From assembly GCA_964429355.1 (NCBI GenBank), contig CAYSCH010000260.1, positions 1 through 13,878 of the forward strand: a stretch of 13,878 bases of DNA, in the 5' to 3' direction. A program made the position numbers and the translations under genes. The DNA is from JAAYAY01 sp964429355. GTDB taxonomy: Bacteria; Planctomycetota; Planctomycetia; Pirellulales; Thermoguttaceae. Positions 6,445-13,877 of this stretch are shown one piece after another. Position 1 is the first letter of the stretch. Every line of letters starts with the position of its first letter. The notes under the pieces were generated by a model. The model did no database searches. It saw only the letters and a program-made list of their open reading frames with translations, and was not told the origin of the DNA.

Positions 6445-7968
6445 TCATCTACGCTGGATCGCCGTACTCCGAGCCTCTCGAGCGACCCTGCGTCCCTGCG
6501 CCGGCAGGCGTCTCGGCGAAGACGTTTGCCGTACGACCAGGAGATCGGACAGTTGCCGAGTTCTTTTGACGCGTTGAAAGCGGACTATTGGTCCATCATA
6601 ATGACGCGCCGCAGAATCCGTCGCAGAAGCCGCTAATAACGGCCCAAAGAAGACCGATTTGGCGGCTTGGGACTCGGCTGATAGTCGTCCTCCAAAGCCG
6701 CCGTTGGCCGATGTGGAGGAGAATTCGTCGTTGGTGGCTTCCAACAAATCCATCCATCGGTTGCGGATCGCAGCTGAATCATTCTCCCATGCCGACCTGA
6801 TTTCCTCTTCCTCACGCAGTTGTGCCTCGCTTGAGGGGATCCAAAAGAATTCGGAGTTGTAATCGTTTGGGCGAGGCTCTGCAACCGATGTGAAGCCCAT
6901 GAGTGACACTTCTCGGTAGACGGGGATCTTCTTCAATGCTCGAGGATCGTCTCCGAATACAACGCATTCCGTTGCTGCCTGCAATACTTGCTCTTCATTG
7001 CCGTCCCCCGCACGTTCCATCTGATCAAGCAGATCGTCGAAATGATCAAGAACATATGCGACTCCCTCCTTGCTCGCCGTAATCAATAGGGCGACCAGCG
7101 GGATCCAGCGATCATTCTGCTCAGCATCTTTGGGCATCCGTTCATAAACATGAATCAAGTCTTGGACAGCACGCGGCCCGGCACAACGCGCGTACGCAAA
7201 GTGAACCGCCTTGTACCCGTGGCGGTAGCCAAAATCATCGGGCTCACGGTGCTGCTTGAGAATGTCGGCAAGGAACTTCTCTGCATCTGGACCACCGATT
7301 TGTGAGAGGCAGAATGAAGCATGAACGACGATATTCGACCGATAGTACTGGTCGTCATTTGCCATCGCCTCGTTCGTCGCCTCGATAAGGGGGACAACCG
7401 CCTCCTCTCCGCGTGCTACAATCGCTGGCATGATCTTGGAGAACATCTCCGTATGAGTTCCGTAACGCAGTGCGCCAATCTGATGTTCCAGCGAATTGGC
7501 CTTCGCCTGAAAACAGACCACAACGACCAGCACCCCCAACAAGAACACGCAGTTAATCACAACCGAGGCTCCTCGCCGTGAGTCCTTCCTGAATACGATT
7601 CGGAAAATATCCACGATGAGACGTATGGCCAGATACACCGCCCAAATGAATCCAACGACGAGGCTTGGCAGGAGCAGACTGCCCATTGTCAGAAATGAAA
7701 GGACAACGTACCCCGCCGAGCCCAGAATCGAAAAAACCCCAAGCGTCGATCCTCGGACCAGGGTTTGGGCACCCTCGGAACCGCGTCGGCGAAGACGCTT
7801 GCGGACGCCGAGCATCGTGAAGACCCATGCCCAAAGGAACACGCCTCCGAATCCCGCCCAAGGCAGCGTCATCAATAGAACGGCATCGGTGCAGCCGCCG
7901 CACGCAAGCAGAGGGGTCGGAAAAGCAATGAGGATAACACACGCAGAAAGTAATGCTCGTCGCTTCAT
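6445..7968 (-). CDS. Multi-span membrane protein with HEAT-like C-terminal region
   Basis: 507 residues, ATG at 7968. Residues 1-22 form a signal-like segment ending LLAC-GGC, a possible lipobox with C23, plus C26. Hydrophobic spans follow at about 35-54, 75-95, 98-122 and 135-153. From about 165 the protein is soluble and helix-rich, with HEAT/armadillo-like pairs (EAVVPLIEATNEA, IVVHASFCLSQIGGPDAEKFLADIL, GPRAVQDLIHVYERM). Acidic helices follow around 375-410. The last ~47 residues (461-507, from VRFQRVKRTRQL on) are encoded by the dispersed repeat at 6518-6588 and the sequence left of it. They are basic and protein-unlike, so the original stop may have been lost. Base composition is lower in GC than the neighbours (30 of 60 at 6841-6900). 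No family name is recognised. It may form an operon with the two genes upstream. Confidence 0.75.
   Translation of the reverse strand: MKRRALLSACVILIAFPTPLLACGGCTDAVLLMTLPWAGFGGVFLWAWVFTMLGVRKRLRRRGSEGAQTLVRGSTLGVFSILGSAGYVVLSFLTMGSLLLPSLVVGFIWAVYLAIRLIVDIFRIVFRKDSRRGASVVINCVFLLGVLVVVVCFQAKANSLEHQIGALRYGTHTEMFSKIMPAIVARGEEAVVPLIEATNEAMANDDQYYRSNIVVHASFCLSQIGGPDAEKFLADILKQHREPDDFGYRHGYKAVHFAYARCAGPRAVQDLIHVYERMPKDAEQNDRWIPLVALLITASKEGVAYVLDHFDDLLDQMERAGDGNEEQVLQAATECVVFGDDPRALKKIPVYREVSLMGFTSVAEPRPNDYNSEFFWIPSSEAQLREEEEIRSAWENDSAAIRNRWMDLLEATNDEFSSTSANGGFGGRLSAESQAAKSVFFGPLLAASATDSAARHYDGPIVRFQRVKRTRQLSDLLVVRQTSSPRRLPAQGRRVAREARSTAIQRR
6518..6588 (+). repeat. Long dispersed repeat, left copy (~71 bp)
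   Basis: Starts gaagacgtttgccgta and ends gaaagcggactat. It matches 9217-9286 in the same orientation at 64 of 71 aligned positions, with one 1-base gap. Similarity stops sharply on both sides. It overlaps the last ~47 codons of the leftward HEAT-like gene. Confidence 0.85.
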
Positions 7969-8050
7969 GGAGTATTAGCCCAGCGGAATCGCAAATACTC
8001 GGGTTTCCGATTTTGCAGTCGAAAATTGCTGTTGCCCAATCAACCACACT

Positions 8051-8377
8051 TCATTGTACCAGTTCCCGATGAGGTAGATGAATATGCCCACAGATTTGCC
8101 GTTGCCGGCTATTCCCGTTACTCTCCGCGACACGTACTCGGATATCGTCGGCTGTCAGCAAACTCAGCCAATCCGGCATGAGCCAGACGACGTTCGAGTG
8201 GAAGTTGCCTATCGCATCGCGCAAACGAAAGGAGATCGTGTGGTCTCGCGGAGCCCGATGACCGCCGTTGGAGCTATGCCCGCCGAAAACCGGCTCGAGG
8301 CCGGGAAAGGCCTCTTGGATCACTCGCCGCACGTGAGCCATCTCGGCCTTCGTTGCTTTTCGATTCTGATTTCCCAT
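8051..8377 (-). CDS. Unrecognised small protein, 108 residues
   Basis: The chosen ATG at 8377 has GAGG (8386-8383) 5 nt upstream. A GTG at 8404 would add nine residues without a better site. The protein begins with a basic helical stretch (NQNRKATKAEMAHVRRVIQEAF), then GLEPVFGGHSSNGGH and a region rich in W and L (VVWLMPDWLSLLTADDIRV). There is no signal peptide, membrane span or motif I recognise. It lies 57 nt after the FloA-like gene and 82 nt before the HEAT-like gene on the same strand, so co-transcription is plausible. The last ~20 residues are less protein-like. Confidence 0.55.
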   Translation of the reverse strand: MGNQNRKATKAEMAHVRRVIQEAFPGLEPVFGGHSSNGGHRAPRDHTISFRLRDAIGNFHSNVVWLMPDWLSLLTADDIRVRVAESNGNSRQRQICGHIHLPHRELVQ

Positions 8378-8434
8378 GGTTGCCTCGCCGGCTTGGGCGC
8401 ACACATCTGCCCCTGGAGTGAACTCGGGGATTCG

Positions 8435-8770
8435 CTATCGCTTTCTCAACTCTTCCTCGAGTGTTTCAAGGAACGCCTTCATGTTCTTCTCCGGAAACGT
8501 GTGCTTCTTCGCAATATACCAGGACTCGATTTCGCGGATGTTGACGTCTCGGCCGGAATGGACCAGAGCCCGACAGGCGTCGATAAGGAAGCCGGGAGGG
8601 TTGCCTCGCAGCCGCATGCCGACGATCTGCATCATGCGCACGTGACTCCCGGACGTCAGCGCCCGCAGCCAGGGAGCAACCAAGGCGAAGAAAGTGAAGA
8701 GCCCCAGCGTCGCGACCAGCCCGAGCACGAAACCGAAAGCCACACCGAGCCAGAAGATGGGCTGGTTCAT
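8435..8770 (-). CDS. Small FloA-like (UPF0365) membrane protein lacking the rest of the flotillin
   Basis: 111 residues, ATG at 8770 with AGAGGA (8780-8775) 4 nt upstream. Residues 5-31 are one membrane span. Residues 36-90 resemble the region just after the membrane anchor in bacterial flotillin FloA: IVGMRLRGNPPGFLIDACRALVHSGRDVNIREIESWYIA, comparable to the FloA pattern VGMRLRRV-P..IV..LI.A.KAGL.V...QLE.HYLAGG. The protein then ends in a charged helix (ETLEEELRKR) instead of the long SPFH/coiled-coil body (FloA is ~330 residues). FloA scaffolds membrane microdomains. Whether this short form does so, or is a truncated relic, is not clear; good codon structure and a ribosome site favour a working gene. 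It is first of three leftward genes. Confidence 0.65.
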   Translation of the reverse strand: MNQPIFWLGVAFGFVLGLVATLGLFTFFALVAPWLRALTSGSHVRMMQIVGMRLRGNPPGFLIDACRALVHSGRDVNIREIESWYIAKKHTFPEKNMKAFLETLEEELRKR

Positions 8771-9062
8771 CGAATCCTCTCTGCCAGGATTAAGTGCCGC
8801 TGAAGTTCAAGCCAACGCCGCCGGCATCTTACCTCACGCAACTGCGATTTCGCAACATCCCGTTCCCAGCAAACTTCAGCAATGTAGGTCCCTCGCTCTT
8901 GGCCCTTCTTCCCCTCCGATTCCTCCGCTGCCTCCTGTTCAAACCGATCCCTTCTTTCCTTCCCCTACTTCCCAATCCGTGCTTCATCCGTGGCCCCATT
9001 TCTTCCTGCTCCCTTTCCCACGGCCAGCAATTCATCCTCTGCGCCTCCGCGCGCCCTCCGGC
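8771..9062. other. Gene-free, pyrimidine-rich spacer
   Basis: No gene is supported. About 8889-9062 is strongly C/T-rich on the plus strand (runs such as cttcttcccctccg and cccttctttccttcccc). It ends in cctctgcgcctccgcgcgc, which resembles the recurring low-complexity elements between planctomycete genes. The promoter of the leftward FloA-like gene should lie at the left end, but no clear boxes are seen. Confidence 0.5.
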
Positions 9063-9117
9063 CCTTCACCACCGACACGCTGCCACGCACCCGGGTAAAC
9101 AAACCCGACAGGTCGGG
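9063..9117. repeat. REP-like element with short palindrome
   Basis: ccttcaccaccgacacgc at 9063-9080 matches 1965-1982 with one change (cttcgcc in place of cttcacc). The palindrome cccgac-ag-gtcggg lies at 9104-9117. On the minus strand this stem is followed by TTTGTTT, so it would look like an intrinsic terminator, but no leftward gene sits to its right within 2 kb, so a repeat origin is preferred. Confidence 0.45.
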
Positions 9118-9216
9118 CAGGTCCAATATTGAGCGGTTCGTTCACGCCACGGACCGCACCGGATCTTGATTGCCAGCGAAGTGACAGTTGCGTATGGCGT
9201 CCCCGGAACTGCCAAT

Positions 9217-9286
9217 GAAGACGTTTGCCGTAAGGCCAGGAGATCGGACACTGCCGAGTTCCTTTGACGCGTGGAAAGCGGCCTAT
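9217..9286 (+). repeat. Long dispersed repeat, right copy (~70 bp)
   Basis: This is the partner of 6518-6588, in direct orientation, 2.7 kb away, with six substitutions and one missing base. Its right end (9286) abuts the point where GH31-like protein similarity begins. Confidence 0.85.
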
Positions 9287-9492
9287 GTGTAGGCGGTCGT
9301 CAGGGTACCTACGCCGGAATGCTCGCCACAAGAAACTTCACGGCCACCATCCGCCTGGCGGCCCGTCCCCGCGCCGTGAAGCTCGACGGAACTGCCATTT
9401 CCGACTGGGGGTGGATCGAAACCGACTCTTCGGCCACAATCAAGATCCCCGGCTGCGCGAGCGAGCCGCGGGTTGTCACCGTCGAACAATAA
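9287..9492 (+). pseudogene. C-terminal stump of a GH31-type glycoside hydrolase
   Basis: Frame 9289-9492 reads VGGRQGTYAGMLATRNFTATI..RPRAVKLDG...W..., ending SEPRVVTVEQ-stop. GxRxGxFxGMLxxRxFxI followed by V.LDG is the pattern of the C-terminal beta domain (DUF5110-like) of family 31 alpha-glucosidases and xylosidases. Only ~67 of the expected >600 residues remain. A stop (9265-9267) inside the flanking repeat closes the frame upstream, so the catalytic part is absent from this window. The similarity starts within a few bases of the repeat's right end, which suggests that the breakpoint was created with the repeat. I judge it non-functional. Confidence 0.65.
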
Positions 9493-9521
9493 GGCGCTGC
9501 AAAACAATAGACTACCGACTG

Positions 9522-9603
9522 GAGAGCAAGCGGCCGGGCGCAAGCCCTCCGGTTCTTCCGAATTGAGAGTGAGCGGCCGGGCGCAAGCCCTCCGGTTTTG
9601 CCG
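9522..9603 (+). repeat. Two 39-bp direct repeats, each with a GNRA-loop hairpin
   Basis: 9522-9560 and 9565-9603 match at 35 of 39 positions and are separated by 4 bp. Their shared core, cggccgggcgcaagccctccgg, folds as gggc-GCAA-gccc inside ccgg/ccgg, that is, a short stem capped by a GNRA tetraloop. This style of repeat is frequent between planctomycete genes. The pair lies 134 nt before the M20 peptidase start. With only two copies and a 4-bp gap it is not a CRISPR. Confidence 0.7.
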
Positions 9604-9724
9604 TACTGGACGGCTCACGCCGTTCCTTGAAATCGGCAACTTATTGGCTTGCAGCGACTGACCTTGGGCGGCCCAGTGCCGGCGCAACCTGTCGGCATCC
9701 CGCTCTTCCACTGCATCGGATACG

Positions 9725-9729
9725 AAGGA
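9725..9729 (+). promoter_or_regulatory. Ribosome binding site of the M20 peptidase
   Basis: AAGGA lies 7 nt before the ATG at 9737, which opens directly into a signal peptide, so the start is well supported. Confidence 0.6.
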
Positions 9730-9736
9730 TCAAGCC

Positions 9737-11161
9737 ATGGTTCGTGCAACGTCGATCGCCAACCCGCTACTCATCGCTCTCTTGCTTGCCGCTTCGGTCT
9801 GCGGCGTCGAGGTCGCAGCACCGCTGCCGGACTGGAACCAGGCCGGTGAGGAGTGCGTGCGGAACCTCACGCGCATTCTGCAGATCGATACCAGCGATGG
9901 AAACGAGACGCAGGTGGCCCGCTATCTCAAGGCGATCCTCGACAAGGAGGGCATCCCGTCGGAGATCCTCGAGTTGAAGTCGGGCCGGGGTAACCTGGTG
10001 GCCCGCCTGCGGGGAAACGGCTCCAAACGTCCCTTGCTCCTCATGGGCCACACCGACGTGGTCGGTGTGGAACCGGAGAAATGGACCGAGAAACCCTTCG
10101 GCGCCCAGATCAAGGAGGGCTACCTCTACGGCCGCGGGGCCCTCGACAACAAGGACAACGTGGCCGTCTACCTGGAGGTTTTCCTGCTCCTCCACCGTCT
10201 CGGCATGCCGCTCGACCGCGACGTGATCTTCCTTGCCCAGGCCGGCGAGGAGGGCTCCTCGAGCGCCGGCATCGGCTTCATGGTTGCGCGGCATTGGGAC
10301 AAGATCGACTGCGAGTTCGCCCTCGACGAAGGGGGCGGGATCTGCCTGCGCGACGGCCAGGTTCACTACGTCGGTGTCTCCACCACGGAGAAAGTGCCTC
10401 GCGGCATACGGCTCATCGCCCGGGGCACGTCCGGCCACGGCTCCGTCCCCCTGCCCGATAACGCGATCACCCACCTGGCGGCCGCCGTCGCCAAGGTGGG
10501 CAGTTACCAGATGCCCATGCGCCTGAGCGAGACCACCCGTGTCTTCTTCGAGCGGCTGGCCACCGTCAGCCCGGCCGCGGAGAAGGACCTCTTCACCCAC
10601 CTGGAAGATCCCCAGCGCACCGCGGCGGTGCAGGAGATCCTGCGGACGGCCCATCCCCGCTACAACTCGATGCTGCGCACGTCGATCTCGCCGACGATCA
10701 TCCAGGGCGGCTTCCGCAGCAACGTCATTCCTGCCACGGCCGAAGCCCGGCTCGACATCCGCGCCCTGCCCGGCGAGGACATTGATGCCATGGTCGAAGC
10801 CCTTCGCCGCCTCATCGACGATCCGGCCATCGAGCTGGTGCCCCCCAGCAGCGGCCGCGTCGGGTCTCACCCGTCCGGAATCGATACCGAGATGTTCCAT
10901 GCCCTCGAAGATGCTCAGCGGAAACTCTTTCCCGACTCCGTCACGCTGCCGGTCCTGCTGACGGGCGCAACCGACATGTCGCCCCTGCGGGCCCGCGGCG
11001 TCGACGCCTACGGCCTGGGCGTGCCGGCCACAATCGACGACACGACCCGTGTCCACGGCAACGACGAACGGGTGTCGGTCGACTCGCTGCAGCACTACGT
11101 CGAGTTCGTCTACACCGCCGTGACAGGCGTGGTCGCCGCCCCTTCCGGTTCCGGCAAGTAA
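9737..11161 (+). CDS. Secreted M20-family metallopeptidase (M20/M25/M40 type)
   Basis: 474 residues. Residues 1-27 form a signal peptide (LLIALLLAASVCGVEVAA), so the enzyme acts outside the cytoplasm. The di-zinc site of the family is complete: H105 and D107 in MGHTDVV, bridging D137 in GRGALDNKD, catalytic E171 with ligand E172 in QAGEEG, the acidic ligand in ALDEGGG (E198, or D197), and H440 in VHGNDE. The insert from about 216 to 330 is the dimerisation/lid domain, with GTSGHGSVP near its start. Length fits dipeptidase/carboxypeptidase-like M20 enzymes (450-500 aa). Likely role: cleavage of short peptides or N-acyl amino acids in the periplasm; the substrate cannot be told. It is a single gene with high GC (38 of 60 at 10261-10320), convergent with the LRR gene. 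Confidence 0.92.
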   Translation: MVRATSIANPLLIALLLAASVCGVEVAAPLPDWNQAGEECVRNLTRILQIDTSDGNETQVARYLKAILDKEGIPSEILELKSGRGNLVARLRGNGSKRPLLLMGHTDVVGVEPEKWTEKPFGAQIKEGYLYGRGALDNKDNVAVYLEVFLLLHRLGMPLDRDVIFLAQAGEEGSSSAGIGFMVARHWDKIDCEFALDEGGGICLRDGQVHYVGVSTTEKVPRGIRLIARGTSGHGSVPLPDNAITHLAAAVAKVGSYQMPMRLSETTRVFFERLATVSPAAEKDLFTHLEDPQRTAAVQEILRTAHPRYNSMLRTSISPTIIQGGFRSNVIPATAEARLDIRALPGEDIDAMVEALRRLIDDPAIELVPPSSGRVGSHPSGIDTEMFHALEDAQRKLFPDSVTLPVLLTGATDMSPLRARGVDAYGLGVPATIDDTTRVHGNDERVSVDSLQHYVEFVYTAVTGVVAAPSGSGK

Positions 11162-11255
11162 CGGCCGCAGGCGTCGCACTCCGCTTCAGCCGCAGCCGCG
11201 ACTGCCCCCGATGCCCCGTGGCAGGGCCGAGTGGTCCTTCTCAAGTGTGAAATGG
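11162..11255. other. Spacer after the M20 peptidase
   Basis: No gene or convincing terminator is visible right after the TAA at 11159-11161. The sequence ccgcttcagccgcagccgcg is repetitive but forms no strong stem. The full space to the LRR gene stop (11162-11519) is 358 bases and otherwise holds a repeat-like hairpin and one doubtful small ORF on the minus strand. Confidence 0.4.
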
Positions 11256-11516
11256 CTACAAGGTGTGCCACTGGCTACTTGTTGACAGTGCACATATCCA
11301 TAAGTCATCCCCCTGATCAATTTCCCATACCGCGAACTGTGAGGCGCTCCTGCAAGAATACAACAACCTCCGATTTAGATCGGGTTGGCCGCGATCCATC
11401 CGGCTTCTTGGCTGATCGTCCCAGACACCCCAATCTCCCCATGATTCCTGATGTTCTGGCCAGGCTTTTGGGGCGATTTCGGTCGCACCACCGTTACAGA
11501 GAAGAAACGCAGACAT
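11256..11516 (-). CDS. Doubtful 86-residue ORF coupled to the LRR gene
   Basis: It starts 3 nt after the LRR stop (tag-gca-ATG), with GGAG inside the LRR end spaced 6 nt before its ATG, a layout typical of translational coupling. The product is rich in Trp (WPEHQESWGDWGVWDD) and Cys, has no recognisable domain and no signal peptide, and overlaps the hairpin at 11262-11293. It could be a real small gene or chance. I give it mainly because of the spacing. Confidence 0.25.
   Translation of the reverse strand: MSAFLLCNGGATEIAPKAWPEHQESWGDWGVWDDQPRSRMDRGQPDLNRRLLYSCRSASQFAVWEIDQGDDLWICALSTSSQWHTL
11262..11293. repeat. Imperfect inverted repeat containing GTGCCACTG
   Basis: gtgccactg (11265-11273) and cagtgcac (11286-11293) pair with a single bulged C. 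The motif ggtgtgccactggc is a recurring intergenic word in planctomycetes as far as I recall. The hairpin lies in the convergent space between the M20 and LRR genes and could act as a transcript end for either strand, though there is no T-run. Confidence 0.35.
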
Positions 11517-11519
11517 TGC

Positions 11520-13877
11520 CTACTCCGGCGTTGTCGTCGGCGCCGTCAAGACGCGCAGCCCCGGGGTCCGGTATTTCTCCGAAACCGTCAGCCCGGGGAA
11601 AGATCGGCGAAGCCGCTCGATTCGTTGATCTTGCTGATATTCGCCCGCCCCATTGCGTGGGAGAGTGATTGCCACCGCCAGATATTTGAGCTCGGGCAGA
11701 TTGCCCACGTATACCAGACCTTCTTGGCTGAGTCGGTCGTCGGGAAGCACGAGGCGCACAAGCGTTCTTATCTCTCCGATCGACCGCATATCCTCGTCCG
11801 TGACGCCGTAGAGGTCCAGTTCGGTGAGCAGCGGAAGGTCCCGGAGATGTTCGGCTCCAACCGATCGATAGTCGCGAGACGGGGTTCCGAAGATGCGGAT
11901 CTTCTGCAATTTCCCGAGCTGTCCCAGAATGGCTAGGTGATTCGCAGTCACTTCGTTGAACGTCAGGTCCAACTCTTCGAGGCTTTGTAGCTTTGCCAAC
12001 GGGGCGAGATCCTCGGCCGCAAAGCCGTCCGGCAGGGAGCAGGTGAGTCGCCGAAGCCCACCCATTTCGGCAAGTCGGCGGATACCGACGGCATCGATTC
12101 GCACTCTGGTGCAGTAGTCTCTGGGCATCTCTAACTCCTCCAGGCCGGGCACGAATCGGAGCTTGTCCCAATCGCAACCAGGAGAACATTCGATCAACTT
12201 GAGCTTCTTGAGTTCGGGCAAGTGCTCGAGTACGTCGAGTTGGCAGTGGCGACCGGATACGTTCAGACTTACCCCTCGTGGCCCTATCCCGTCCTCTGCC
12301 CGCAACCGCAATCGACCCGAATGCTCAAACTCCGCCGTCCCTGCCCCAATCTCAAGCGATTTGGAGACGATGACTGATTGGGGTTTCCTGAAAGTGACGT
12401 CGACATATTTCCACCGGGCCAGGTCCGGGCCCCATCGAAGCCCCTCGAGCGAAATGTCTCTTCCCGAAACATGAACCATCCGAAGGCTCAGCGACAGCCA
12501 AAGCGAGGTCAGCCCGGCGTCGGTAATGGTTCCGCGGCCTGCGGGCACGTCGACTCCCGGCAGCTCTGCACCGTCCACGGCATCGTGGACCTCGGCAGTC
12601 TCTAGGCAACGGAGCTTCGCCAGGTCGGCCAATCCTGCGTCGGTCAGGTAGAACGCGTAAGCGGTACCGGGTTTCGGAGCGAGGAGCTCCTCCAACTTCG
12701 GCATACGAGCCAGGACTCGGGTGGCTTGATCGTCCAGCGGAGCGTGGAATCTTAGTGAGGTCAACTGCTCCATGTTCTCCAAACCACTCAGCGCATCCGC
12801 AGTCAACGACTCGTAAGTCAGGTCCAATCTGCTGAGGTTCGCAAGCCCCCCTAGATGGCGCACGTCGCTGTCGGTGATGCCCGTGGTCTTGAGAGACAAC
12901 GCTCGAAGCCGTTTCAGCTTATGGAGACTCTGTAGACCTCTACCGTCAACGAAAGAAGTGATGACGGAGAGCTCTTCGAGGTTGGGAATGTCGCCGAGCA
13001 GCTCCCACCCATTCCCTTCTGCCGTCACCACGCGCAATTGGAGGCGTCGGAGATTTGGCAGATGCGACAACGGCCTTAGGCCATCTGAGCCGACGTTGGA
13101 GTCGATAATCACGAGTGTATCCAGGTCGCGGAAACGCGGCAAGTACGCCAACCCGGCTGGAGTCGCGCCGCACAGTACGAGGGTGCGGACCCGCAGCCTT
13201 TCGAAATCCGCCAGTGTTGCCAGTCCTTCGTCGCTCAAGGGAAAAGAGAAGTGCAATTCGCGCAGCGACGCGGTGTCCTTCAAGTGGGACAGGCAGGCTT
13301 CCGTCAGGCCGGGGTTTGTGCGTGGATAAAACAACGCCCAACTGTCGCTCCTCGGGGAACCACAAGCGAAAGGTGAGGACACCCTATGAATGTCGAGCAC
13401 CTTCAGTGAGCGGAGCTTGCCGACGTGGCGCAGGCCCTCGTCGGTGATTTTCGTTTCCCACAGCGACAGGCGTTCGAGCCGCTGAAGCCCTTGAAGGCGT
13501 TTGAGTCCTTCGTCGCTAATGGGGTTGCGGGCCAGATAGAGGCGTTCCAGACGCGGCATCTGCTGCAAATGTGCCAGGTCGCCGTCATTCAGGCCGGCAT
13601 GTTCCGCATGCACGGCAAAGCAGTCCTGCAGGACCTCCTCGTCCAGCACGACTCCGAGCACGGCTGCCAGCCAGGCAGGCCGAAGCGGACGCCACTCCGC
13701 GACAGCTCCCTTGGCAGATAGGGCCAAGGCGGCCTCGTGTTGCCGCAAGTAGTACTGGACGCGGCTGCGGTACCCGGCCAGTCCCAACGCGCTGACGGTG
13801 ATGAGGATCAGCAACGTGCGCAAGCGAAACTGCACGAATCTGCGGACTCGTCGCGGCTGTGGGAAACGAGGAGCAGG
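11520..13877 (-). CDS. Large membrane-anchored leucine-rich-repeat protein (start probably beyond the right edge)
   Basis: The stop TAG is at 11522-11520. A GTG at 13835 would give 771 residues, but the frame stays open to the window edge and reads RFPQPRRVRRF before VQFRLRTLLILI. Planctomycete proteins of this kind usually carry a short Arg-rich cytoplasmic head before the FxLRTLL membrane span, so the true start is probably outside. From the GTG, residues 7-23 are the membrane anchor, then a short juxtamembrane part. From about 80 to 750 there are many degenerate LRR units of ~23-25 residues, often ITDEGL/LTDAGL..L..L..L..L (e.g. KITDEGLRHVGKLRSLKVLDI). These resemble the SMC-like/F-box-type LRRs common in Planctomycetes. 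The role is probably protein binding at the cell envelope; no enzymatic domain is seen. Confidence 0.88.
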   Translation of the reverse strand, partial: PAPRFPQPRRVRRFVQFRLRTLLILITVSALGLAGYRSRVQYYLRQHEAALALSAKGAVAEWRPLRPAWLAAVLGVVLDEEVLQDCFAVHAEHAGLNDGDLAHLQQMPRLERLYLARNPISDEGLKRLQGLQRLERLSLWETKITDEGLRHVGKLRSLKVLDIHRVSSPFACGSPRSDSWALFYPRTNPGLTEACLSHLKDTASLRELHFSFPLSDEGLATLADFERLRVRTLVLCGATPAGLAYLPRFRDLDTLVIIDSNVGSDGLRPLSHLPNLRRLQLRVVTAEGNGWELLGDIPNLEELSVITSFVDGRGLQSLHKLKRLRALSLKTTGITDSDVRHLGGLANLSRLDLTYESLTADALSGLENMEQLTSLRFHAPLDDQATRVLARMPKLEELLAPKPGTAYAFYLTDAGLADLAKLRCLETAEVHDAVDGAELPGVDVPAGRGTITDAGLTSLWLSLSLRMVHVSGRDISLEGLRWGPDLARWKYVDVTFRKPQSVIVSKSLEIGAGTAEFEHSGRLRLRAEDGIGPRGVSLNVSGRHCQLDVLEHLPELKKLKLIECSPGCDWDKLRFVPGLEELEMPRDYCTRVRIDAVGIRRLAEMGGLRRLTCSLPDGFAAEDLAPLAKLQSLEELDLTFNEVTANHLAILGQLGKLQKIRIFGTPSRDYRSVGAEHLRDLPLLTELDLYGVTDEDMRSIGEIRTLVRLVLPDDRLSQEGLVYVGNLPELKYLAVAITLPRNGAGEYQQDQRIERLRRSFPGLTVSEKYRTPGLRVLTAPTTTPE

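Noticed and set aside
9097..9117. Intrinsic terminator on the minus strand (stem plus TTTGTTT)
   Set aside because: No leftward transcript is expected here, since the genes on the right for 2 kb are on the plus strand, and the stem is only 5-6 bp. It is better read as part of a repeat.
6518..9286. Insertion sequence or composite transposon
   Set aside because: There is no transposase or integrase gene, the flanking repeats are direct and lack inverted ends, and no target-site duplication was found by eye.
9522..9603. Possible CRISPR
   Set aside because: There are only two imperfect repeats, 4 bp apart, with no spacers and no cas genes.
9767..11179. 470-codon open frame on the minus strand
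   Set aside because: It is a mirror of the M20 peptidase, which has a complete active site; the mirror product has no recognisable domain.
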